A program made the translations under genes and the position numbers. This document shows positions 53,716 through 60,415 of a stretch of 64,000 nt of DNA, one piece after another. This DNA is from Thermoflexus sp. (GTDB taxonomy: Bacteria; Chloroflexota; Anaerolineae; Aggregatilineales; Aggregatilineaceae), in contig DYGX01000007.1 in the NCBI GenBank assembly GCA_020724465.1, positions 177,408-241,407 of the forward strand. The letters run 5' to 3'. Position 1 is the first letter of the stretch. Each line of letters starts with the position of its first letter. The notes beneath the pieces were generated by a model that did not search any database, was not told where the DNA came from, and was given only the letters and a program-made list of their open reading frames with translations.

Positions 53716-53745
53716 AGTGTATCACGCCCTCGAAACGTTTGTCAA
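53716..53745 (-). promoter_or_regulatory. Promoter of the leader and ABC exporter operon
   Basis: On the minus strand TTGACA (53745 to 53740), 18 bp, TACACT (53721 to 53716) with an extended TG upstream of the -10 box (TGATACACT). It is about 34 nt upstream of the leader ORF start. Confidence 0.8.
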
Positions 53746-53823
53746 GATGGGAAAAAGATCCTGTCCACGAAACCGGTAGATGCGCCGCTATCACATTACG
53801 GGATGCCCCGGCCAGCCCGCTGC

Positions 53824-54834
53824 TCACTTTTCGGCGTCCGGCGGCAGCGCGGCAGGCGGCATGGCAGCGGGCAGACCGGCCAGCGGCGTCGCGGTGAGAA
53901 CGGCGCGGCGAATCGCCTGGCTGGTGGCTTCCGCGGCGAAGGCCCCAATCGCGCTGATATTGGCCCGGCCAGCCGTGCCCGTCGCCAGCGCGAAGATGGT
54001 GTCGCCATCGTGCAGCGTGTGCGAGGGGCGAATGGCGCGGGCCAGCCCGTCGTGGGCCATTTGTGCCATCTTATTCGCTTCCTCTTTGGTGAGCTGCGCG
54101 GTGGTTGCCACCACGCCGATCACCGTGTTCGAGGTCACGCCTTCCGGCAGCACAAGCGCCGACGCGGCGCGCAGCAAGTTGAGCGCCCCAAAGAACGCCT
54201 CGCTATCCGGCGTCTGGCGCATCCCCGCCAGGATCGTCCCATCTTCGGCGATCACGTCCCCGGCAGCGTTGACCACCATCAGCGCGCCGACCAGCAGCCC
54301 GTCGCCCAGATCGATCACCGCGCTGCCCAGACCGGATTTGGTCGCCAGCAGCGGCCCCATCGCCATGCCGATCCGCGCCCCGGCCCCCGCGCCGACACAC
54401 CCCTCAGCGACCGGCTCGGAGCTGGCCGCCTGGCAGGCGCGGTAGCCGAATTCCGCGTCGGGCCGGATCGCGGCGCTGCCGACATCCAGATCGAAGATGA
54501 TCGCGGCGGGCACGATGGGCACCTTTGCCACGCGCGTGTCATACCCAACGCCCCGCTCTTCCAGCCAGCGCATCACACCGGCGGCGGCGTCCAGGCCAAA
54601 GGCACTCCCGCCGGACAGAAGAACCGCGTCGACATGCTGCACCAGGTGCATCGGGCGCAGCAGGTCCGTTTCGCGCGTGCCGGGCGCGCCCCCGCGCTGG
54701 TCCACCCCGCCGACCGTGTTCGGGGGGCACAGCACCACCGTGCAGCCGGTTGGCCCGTCGAGATTGTGAGCATGCCCGACCCGGATCCCCGGAATGGCCG
54801 TCAGCGTCGTATTGGTATTGGTCGTATCGGTCAT
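53824..54834 (-). CDS. P1-family (DmpA-like) N-terminal nucleophile peptidase
   Basis: A 336-residue protein of the S58/DmpA aminopeptidase group. Typical signatures: IPGIRVGHAHN at the start, GCTVVLCPP, DAVLLSGGSAFGLDAAAGVMRWLEERG, and the segment GCVGAGAGARIGMAMG; the nucleophile for autoprocessing would be Ser or Thr in VLPEGVTSNTVIGVVATTA. Such enzymes cleave themselves and then remove N-terminal residues from peptides. ATG 54834 follows AAGGGA; an earlier start at 54894 is near the coaX promoter and is less likely. Confidence 0.85.
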   Translation of the reverse strand: MTDTTNTNTTLTAIPGIRVGHAHNLDGPTGCTVVLCPPNTVGGVDQRGGAPGTRETDLLRPMHLVQHVDAVLLSGGSAFGLDAAAGVMRWLEERGVGYDTRVAKVPIVPAAIIFDLDVGSAAIRPDAEFGYRACQAASSEPVAEGCVGAGAGARIGMAMGPLLATKSGLGSAVIDLGDGLLVGALMVVNAAGDVIAEDGTILAGMRQTPDSEAFFGALNLLRAASALVLPEGVTSNTVIGVVATTAQLTKEEANKMAQMAHDGLARAIRPSHTLHDGDTIFALATGTAGRANISAIGAFAAEATSQAIRRAVLTATPLAGLPAAMPPAALPPDAEK

Positions 54835-54898
54835 CGTCCCTTCTCTCTCGCCGGCAAACGACAAGCCGGACTTTTCGCACACTATCACAAACAATCCC

Positions 54899-54904
54899 TA
54901 TAAT
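54899..54904 (+). promoter_or_regulatory. Putative -10 box of coaX
   Basis: Perfect TATAAT, 49 bp before ATG 54953; the upstream TTCGCA (54874-54879) is a poor -35 at 19 bp. Confidence 0.4.
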
Positions 54905-54952
54905 CGTACCGGGTTCTTGGGAAAGTGTGGAAAGATGAGGGATAACGCGCCC

Positions 54953-55714
54953 ATGCTGCTGGCGATCGACATCGGCAACACGAACATTGTATTTGGCGTG
55001 CACAACGGAGAAACATGGTCGCACCACTGGCGGGTGCAGACGGTCCGCAAGCGCATGCCGGACGAATACGCCGTGCTCTTCCGCGATTTCCTCAGCGAAG
55101 CCGGGCTGGCCCTGCGCGACATCGACCAATCGGTGCTGAGCAGCGTGGTTCCCCCACTCACGCGCGGGATTGCCGAGATGGTTGCCAGCCGCACCGGGCA
55201 CGCGCCGGTGGTGGTCAGCGCTGCGCTCGATCTCGGCATCCGGATCGTCACCGACCAGCCGGAGCGCGTCGGCAGCGATCTGATCGCCAACGCCGTAGCG
55301 GGATACGAGCGCGCGCGGGGCAACTGCATTGTGATCGATTTCGGCACGGCGACGACATTCACCGCAGTCGCCGAGCCGGGCGAGCTGCGCGGCGTGGCGA
55401 TCGCCGCCGGGCTGAATACCACCGCCGATGCGCTGGTCGGGCACACGGCGCAGCTCCCGCAGATCGAGCTGATCCCGCCGCCTTCGGTGATCGGGCGCAA
55501 CACGATCCACGCCATGCAGGCCGGGCTGGTGCTGGGGCATCTGGCTATGGTCGAGGGGCTGGTGACGCGCATCAAGCGCGAGCTGGGCACAGCGCGGGTG
55601 ATCGCCACGGGCGGCCTGTCGAGCGTGCTGGGTCCGCACACGGACTGCTTCGACGAGATCGAGCCGTGGCTGACGCTTGACGGCCTGCGCCTGATCGCGC
55701 TGCGGAATAGCTAA
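54953..55714 (+). CDS. coaX: Type III pantothenate kinase
   Basis: A 253-residue ASKHA-fold kinase that phosphorylates pantothenate, the first step of CoA synthesis. The start MLLAIDIGNTNIVFGV carries the phosphate-binding Asp, and later motifs are SSVVPPLTRG, DLIANAVAGYERARG, VIDFGTATTFTAV and VIATGGLSSVLG. ATG 54953 has GAGGG upstream; ATG 54935 is an in-frame alternative. It converges on coaBC, a later step of the same pathway. Its last codons and stop (AGC TAA) lie in repeat array B. Confidence 0.95.
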   Translation: MLLAIDIGNTNIVFGVHNGETWSHHWRVQTVRKRMPDEYAVLFRDFLSEAGLALRDIDQSVLSSVVPPLTRGIAEMVASRTGHAPVVVSAALDLGIRIVTDQPERVGSDLIANAVAGYERARGNCIVIDFGTATTFTAVAEPGELRGVAIAAGLNTTADALVGHTAQLPQIELIPPPSVIGRNTIHAMQAGLVLGHLAMVEGLVTRIKRELGTARVIATGGLSSVLGPHTDCFDEIEPWLTLDGLRLIALRNS

Positions 55715-55890
55715 AAGCAGCTAAAGACAGCTAAAGGCAGCTAAAGACAGCTAAAAGCAGCTAAAAGCAGCTAAAGCACCCGCTGTATTCCGCTGTTCTT
55801 CGCTGCTCTTTGCTGTTCTTTGCTGTTCTTAGCTGTTCTTAGCTGTTCTTAGCTGTTCTTAGCTGTTCTTAGCTGCTCTTCGCTAAAAAA
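55711..55890. repeat. Decamer inverted-repeat array B between coaX and coaBC
   Basis: Six almost perfect direct 10-bp units CTAAARRCAG (55711-55770) are followed by a short centre (55771-55790) and about ten units NGCTGTTCTT (55791-55880), which are the reverse complement type CTAAGAACAG. The unit boundaries keep a strict 10-bp period. The arms can fold into a stem of about 60 bp. The first unit contains the coaX stop TAA and the last units give the C-terminal codons and stop of coaBC. The same unit and geometry occur at 29209-29340. Confidence 0.9.
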
Positions 55891-57119
55891 CGCACCAGCC
55901 AGCCGACCACGATCTCGGCCACGGCGGCTTTGCTCGCCAGCTCGTAAGGCTGCTGCCCGCCCTGCGCGTCGAGCAACGTGACGCGGTTAGTGTCCACCTC
56001 GAACCCGGCATCGGGCGCGCTGATGTCGTTGGCGACGATCAGATCAAGGCCCTTGCGCGCCAGCTTCTCCCGCGCGTTCGCCAGCAGATTTTCGGTCTCT
56101 GCCGCGAAGCCGATCACCACACGCGGGCGCCCGGTCTGCGCCCGGCGCGCTTTGACGTCCAGCAGAATATCGGGCGTGCGCGCCAGAGTGAGCGTCAGCG
56201 TTGCGCCCGGAGCGTCGCCCTTTTTGATCTTCTGCGCGGCAGCCTGCGCGGGCTTGAAATCCGCCACCGCCGCCGCCATGATCAACGCGTCCGCTGCGTC
56301 CGCCGCGTCCAGCACCGCCGCCCGCATCTCCTCTGCCGACTCGACCGGGATCACCTGCGCGCCGACCGGCGGCGCCAGATGCTGTGCCGCGCTGATCAGC
56401 ACGACGTCCGCCCCGGCGTCGAGCGCCGCCTGAGCCAGCGCGTAGCCCTGCTTGCCGCTGGAGCGGTTGGTCAGATGGCGCACCGGGTCGAGCCGCTCGC
56501 GCGTGCCCCCGGCTGTCACGATCACCTGCCGCCCGCTCAGCGGACCCCCGCGCCCCAGCACCCGGCGGATATGCCCCAGCAAGACGGGCACCTCTGGCAG
56601 GCGGCCCCGCCCTTCCAGCCCAGAGGCGAAGCGTCCTTCGTCCGGCGCGATCACGTACACACCACGCGCCACCAGCACCGTCAGATTGGCCTGCGTCGCC
56701 GGGTGGGCGTACATGCCGCCGTCCATCGCGGGAGCGACAATCAGCGGGCAGCGCGCCGCCAGCGCCGTCACCGCCAGCAGATCGTCGGCCAGGCCGTGCG
56801 CCAGCCGGGCGATCGTGTGCGCCGTCGCGGGGGCGACGATCATCAGGTCGGCGCCTTCGCCCAGGCCGATATGCGCGATATGCACCGGCAGCCCCTCGGC
56901 GGACTCCCACATCGACGTGTAAGCCGGGCGCCCGGTGAGCGCCTGGAAGGTCAGCGGTGTGACGAACCGCTGTGCCGCGCCGGTCAGGATGGTATCGACC
57001 CGCGCGCCCGCCTGGGTCAGCTTGCTCGCCAGATCGGCGGCCTTGTAGGCTGCGATACTGCCGGTCACGCCCAGCACGATGCGCCTGCCATCCAGCAGCG
57101 AAATCCGTTCCTGTGTCAT
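55869..57119 (-). CDS. coaBC: Bifunctional phosphopantothenoylcysteine decarboxylase / phosphopantothenate-cysteine ligase
   Basis: A 416-residue fusion for the second and third steps of CoA synthesis. The CoaC flavin domain (1-185) has GVTGSIAAYKAADLASKL, the active His region PVHIAHIGL and the variant motifs PATAHT (usually PASANT) and PAMDGGMY (usually PAMN). The CoaB ligase domain (from about 200) has VTAGGTRERLDPVRHLTNRSSGKQGYALA, AAVADFKP and FAAETENLL. It ends LAKSS with codons from repeat array B. The altered PAMN Asn to Asp is unusual but the enzyme otherwise looks intact. Confidence 0.93.
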   Translation of the reverse strand: MTQERISLLDGRRIVLGVTGSIAAYKAADLASKLTQAGARVDTILTGAAQRFVTPLTFQALTGRPAYTSMWESAEGLPVHIAHIGLGEGADLMIVAPATAHTIARLAHGLADDLLAVTALAARCPLIVAPAMDGGMYAHPATQANLTVLVARGVYVIAPDEGRFASGLEGRGRLPEVPVLLGHIRRVLGRGGPLSGRQVIVTAGGTRERLDPVRHLTNRSSGKQGYALAQAALDAGADVVLISAAQHLAPPVGAQVIPVESAEEMRAAVLDAADAADALIMAAAVADFKPAQAAAQKIKKGDAPGATLTLTLARTPDILLDVKARRAQTGRPRVVIGFAAETENLLANAREKLARKGLDLIVANDISAPDAGFEVDTNRVTLLDAQGGQQPYELASKAAVAEIVVGWLVRFLAKSS

Positions 57120-57197
57120 GGCCCGTCGCTCCTCGCACCCAACAAAACAGGTCCCCCTGCGGAGACCTGCTCACCATCATCGCCGCAGGCGAGCCGC

Positions 57198-58175
57198 TCA
57201 GCCGAGCCGCTTGCGGACTTCCGCCGTCAGCGCGGGCAGCACCTCGAACAGATCGCCCACGATGCCGTAGCGCGCCAGCTTGAAGATCGGCGCTTCGGGG
57301 TCCTTGTTAATGGCGACGATCACCTTGGCGGTGCGCATCCCGGCCTGGTGCTGGATCGCGCCGGAGATGCCCGCCGCAATGTAGAGATCTGGCGAAACGA
57401 CTTTGCCGGTCTGTCCGACCTGATGCTCGTAGGGAATCCAGCCAGCATCGACCGCCGCGCGGCTGGCGCCCACCGCCCCGCCAAGCGCCTCGGCCAGCTC
57501 GCGCACCGGGTCAAAGCCTTCCGGGCCGCCCACGCCGCGCCCGCCGGAGACGATGATCGTCGCGTCGGTCAGGCTGATGGTGCCCGTCACTTCCTGCATA
57601 GCCTCAACCTTCGAGGCGATCGCGTCCTCGGCCAGCACGGGCGCGACCGCAACGATCTCGCCGCTGCGAGATGGATCCGGCTCCGGCGCGGGGAAGGCAC
57701 GCGGGCGCAGCGTCGCAAACTGCGGGCCGTCGCCCGTGATCGCTTCCACGCTGAGCACCTTGCCGCCCAGAACCGGGCGCACCGCCTGGAGCTTGCCGCC
57801 TTCCAGCGACAGATCGGTGACGTCGGTCAACAGCCCGGCGCCGATTTCTGCTGCCGCTCCGGCCAGCACCTCGCGCCCGGCAATGGTGGCCGCGGCCAGC
57901 ACGATCGCCGGCTGGTGCTCCCGCACGATCTGCGCTAGCAGCGCGACGAACGGCTCGAAGCGGTAGTCGGCCAGCGTCGCGTCGTCCGCCACCAGCACGC
58001 GATCCGCGCCGCGCCGGATCGCTTCCTGCGCCACCGTCTCGACGCCCTGCCCGAAGACAGCCGCCGTCACCGGACCGCCGCCCGCCAGCGTGCGCGCCTG
58101 ACCGAGCGCCTCCCACGACGCAGCCTGCGGCTTGCCCTTGAACTGCTCTACCCAGACCAGCACGCCCTGGCTCAT
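57198..58175 (-). CDS. etfA: Electron transfer flavoprotein alpha subunit
   Basis: A 325-residue ETF alpha chain. The C-terminal FAD domain has the signature [55 protein letters not shown] and [17 protein letters not shown] carries electrons from acyl-CoA dehydrogenases to the quinone pool. Its ATG overlaps the stop of the beta subunit gene (ATGA at 58172-58175). It follows the acyl-CoA dehydrogenase gene in the same transcript direction. Confidence 0.95.
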   Translation of the reverse strand: MSQGVLVWVEQFKGKPQAASWEALGQARTLAGGGPVTAAVFGQGVETVAQEAIRRGADRVLVADDATLADYRFEPFVALLAQIVREHQPAIVLAAATIAGREVLAGAAAEIGAGLLTDVTDLSLEGGKLQAVRPVLGGKVLSVEAITGDGPQFATLRPRAFPAPEPDPSRSGEIVAVAPVLAEDAIASKVEAMQEVTGTISLTDATIIVSGGRGVGGPEGFDPVRELAEALGGAVGASRAAVDAGWIPYEHQVGQTGKVVSPDLYIAAGISGAIQHQAGMRTAKVIVAINKDPEAPIFKLARYGIVGDLFEVLPALTAEVRKRLG

Positions 58176-58957
58176 AGCACTTTCTCCTCGATCAGCCTGT
58201 CGATCAGCTTGGCCGCTTTCTCCTGCGCGGTTGCGCCCTCGATGATCTCAACCGTGCCCTCGCGCTTGGGCAGCTCTTGATAGCGAAGCTGCTGCGTGCG
58301 CGGTTGCAGCGCCGCCGCGTCCAGACCGAGGTCCGCCGCGCTCCAGACCGGAATCTCGGCTTTGGCGGCCTTGCGGATGCCGATGAACGTCGGGTACTTC
58401 GGCTCGTTGATGTCCTTCACCACGCTGATCACAGCCGGCAGCGTGCTGCGCACGGTCTGCGTGCCGTACTCGGTCAGGCGGTTGACCGTGATCGATCGGG
58501 CGGCGACGTCAAGCGCCTGGATCTTCGCGACGTAGCCTAGCATCGTCCAGCCGAGCTTGCGCGCCACCTGATAGACGTGCTGATCGGTGGCGATGTCGGC
58601 CAGCTCGCGCCCGAAAATAACCAGGTCTACATCGCCCAGCTTGCGGATGGCCGCCGCCACCGCCTCGGCGTAGCCCAGGCTGTCGCAGCCGTCCAGCGCG
58701 CCGTCCCAGACGCGGATCGCCTGGTCGCAGCCGATCGCCAGGCCATGCTTCAGAGCTTCCTGGTGCTCGTCCGTGCCCACCGTCAGGACGGTCGCCTTGC
58801 CGCTGTGAGCCTCTTTGAGCAGGACGGCTTCGGTAATGGCGTATTCGTCCCACGGGTTGACAACCAGGCTGTCGCCCCAGTCGATCGTTCCGTCGCCCTT
58901 GACCGTCACCGTAGCGGCGGTGTCGGGCGTGTTCTTAGTGACCACCACGACGTGCAA
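58172..58957 (-). CDS. etfB: Electron transfer flavoprotein beta subunit
   Basis: A 261-residue ETF beta chain. Family features are the start HVVVVTKNTPDTAA, DYSLVVNP-like DSLVVNPWDEYAITEAV, GHE-like segment GRELADIATDQHVYQVARKLGW and VNRLTEYGTQTVRSTLPAVISV. I set the start at TTG 58957 rather than TTG 58963: AGGAGG (58970 to 58965) is then 7 nt away instead of 1, and the N-terminus aligns residue for residue with typical ETF-beta (M-x-x-V-x-x-K-x-x-PDT). It is followed by etfA. Confidence 0.92.
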   Translation of the reverse strand: MHVVVVTKNTPDTAATVTVKGDGTIDWGDSLVVNPWDEYAITEAVLLKEAHSGKATVLTVGTDEHQEALKHGLAIGCDQAIRVWDGALDGCDSLGYAEAVAAAIRKLGDVDLVIFGRELADIATDQHVYQVARKLGWTMLGYVAKIQALDVAARSITVNRLTEYGTQTVRSTLPAVISVVKDINEPKYPTFIGIRKAAKAEIPVWSAADLGLDAAALQPRTQQLRYQELPKREGTVEIIEGATAQEKAAKLIDRLIEEKVL

Positions 58958-58980
58958 TTTCAAACCTCCTTGACGACAAA

Positions 58981-59010
58981 CAAAAAGCAGCTAAGTACAG
59001 GTAAAAGATG
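58981..59010. repeat. Short decamer repeat remnant
   Basis: Three 10-bp units CAAAAAGCAG, CTAAGTACAG, GTAAAAGATG match the consensus of the two larger arrays. Here no inverted arm is present and the units lie between the same-strand acyl-CoA dehydrogenase and etfB genes, 24 nt from the etfB start. Confidence 0.65.
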
Positions 59011-59021
59011 CTGGCCGCCGT

Positions 59022-60236
59022 TTATCCCTCGTTCTGCCAGAACTCCGGATCGTAGGCGGGCAGCTCGCAGCGCAGCGGGCGATCCTTGCGATAGCCCAGC
59101 GCGTAGTCCGCCTGGATAAGCTGCTGGATTTCGCTGGACCCTTCGTAGATGACCGCGCCCTTGGCGTTGCGCAGATAACGCTCGACGTCGTACTCGTCGC
59201 TGAAGCCATACGCGCCGTGGATCTGGACGGCTTCCAGCGCCGCCTTGACGCTCATATCCGTGGCAAACCACTTGGCGACCGCGGTCTCGCGCGTGTTGCG
59301 CTGGCCCATGTTCTTCATCCACCCGGCGCGCAGAACCAGCAGCCTGGCGGCATCGTACCACTGCTGCATATAGGCGATCTTCTGCTTGATCAGCTGGTGG
59401 TGACCGATCTTCTGCCCGAACGTGACGCGCTCGTTGGCGTATCTCACGCTGTCTTCCAGGCAGGCGCGGATCAGCCCGACGGCTCCCGCGCCGACGGTGT
59501 AGCGCCCGTTATCCAAGCAGCTCATGGCGATATAGAACCCCTCGCCTTCTTCGCCGATCCGGTTCTCGACCGGCACCTCGACGTCCTGCATGGCGATCCA
59601 GCCGGTGGAGCCGGCGCGCACGCCCAGCTTGCCGTGAATGTCGCCAGTGGTCACGCCTTTCATATCGCGCGTGATCATGAACGCCGTGATGCCCTTGTGC
59701 GCCGGCTCGGCATGCGGATCGGTCTTGGCGAAAACCAGGATGTTGTGCGCTTTGGTCGCCAGACTGATCCACATTTTCTCGCCGTTAAGGATGTACACGT
59801 CGCTTTCGCGGCGCGCCGTCGAGCGCAGACGGACGGGGTCGCTGCCCGCGTCCGGCTCGGTCAGCGCATAGGCGGCGTACTTCTCGCCTCGCGCCTGGGG
59901 AACCAGGAAGCGCTGCTTCTGCTCCTCGGTGCCCCATTGCAGCAGAGCCATGCTGTTGAGCCCCATGTGAACCGACATGATCACGCGCAGGCTGGTGTCG
60001 ACGCGCTCCAGCTCCTCGCACACCAGCGCCAGCGTGATGTAGTCGAAGCCCTGGCCGCCATAGCGCACAGGGATATTGATGCCCAGAATTCCCAGCTCGG
60101 CCATACGGGGCAGGACGGCGGGGTTGGTCTCGTGGCGGCGATCCCAATCCTTGATGGTGGGTGCGATCTCCTTCTGGGCGAAGTCGCGCACCATCTGCTG
60201 AGCCATCAAGTGCTCCTCAGAGAGGGTGAAGTCCAT
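59022..60236 (-). CDS. Acyl-CoA dehydrogenase
   Basis: A 404-residue FAD enzyme catalysing the first oxidation in fatty-acid or branched-chain acyl-CoA breakdown. Signatures: ALTEPDAGSD, GEKMWISLATKA, the FAD-binding ANERVTFGQKIG and the catalytic Glu region VIYEGSSEIQQ near the C-terminus, plus QIHGAYGFSDEYDVER. ATG 60236 has AAGGACA upstream; a TTG-like earlier start at 60275 is less convincing. It is followed by etfB and etfA, its electron acceptors, forming one operon of three genes. Chain-length specificity is not evident. Confidence 0.93.
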   Translation of the reverse strand: MDFTLSEEHLMAQQMVRDFAQKEIAPTIKDWDRRHETNPAVLPRMAELGILGINIPVRYGGQGFDYITLALVCEELERVDTSLRVIMSVHMGLNSMALLQWGTEEQKQRFLVPQARGEKYAAYALTEPDAGSDPVRLRSTARRESDVYILNGEKMWISLATKAHNILVFAKTDPHAEPAHKGITAFMITRDMKGVTTGDIHGKLGVRAGSTGWIAMQDVEVPVENRIGEEGEGFYIAMSCLDNGRYTVGAGAVGLIRACLEDSVRYANERVTFGQKIGHHQLIKQKIAYMQQWYDAARLLVLRAGWMKNMGQRNTRETAVAKWFATDMSVKAALEAVQIHGAYGFSDEYDVERYLRNAKGAVIYEGSSEIQQLIQADYALGYRKDRPLRCELPAYDPEFWQNEG

Positions 60237-60330
60237 GACGGTTTTGTCCTTACAAGAATAGTAACGCGCAAGCATTTTCGGGCGGCGCGCCCGCCCGACA
60301 GGGCAGCGCCTGGAATTGAATCGCGGTTGG

Positions 60331-60359
60331 ATTATAGCACGGGGCGCGGGTCTTCAAAA
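60331..60359 (-). promoter_or_regulatory. Promoter of the acyl-CoA dehydrogenase-ETF operon
   Basis: On the minus strand an extended -10 TGCTATAAT (60339 to 60331) with TTTTGA (60359 to 60354) 17 bp upstream, 95 nt before ATG 60236. It lies immediately beyond the M16 gene terminator. Confidence 0.65.
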
Positions 60360-60362
60360 CGG

Positions 60363-60393
60363 AGCCGGGGCGGTGGTGCGTACCGCCCCGGCT
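60363..60393 (-). terminator. Terminator of the M16C protease gene
   Basis: Perfect 12-bp stem AGCCGGGGCGGT / ACCGCCCCGGCT with a 7-nt loop, followed on the minus strand by CCGTTTTG. It lies 22 nt after the M16 stop. Confidence 0.75.
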
Positions 60394-60415
60394 GTCCGGC
60401 CGCGTGAAGCCGCCG

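Noticed and set aside
55711..55890. CRISPR array
   Set aside because: The units are 10 bp without spacers and form two opposite arms; no cas genes are near.
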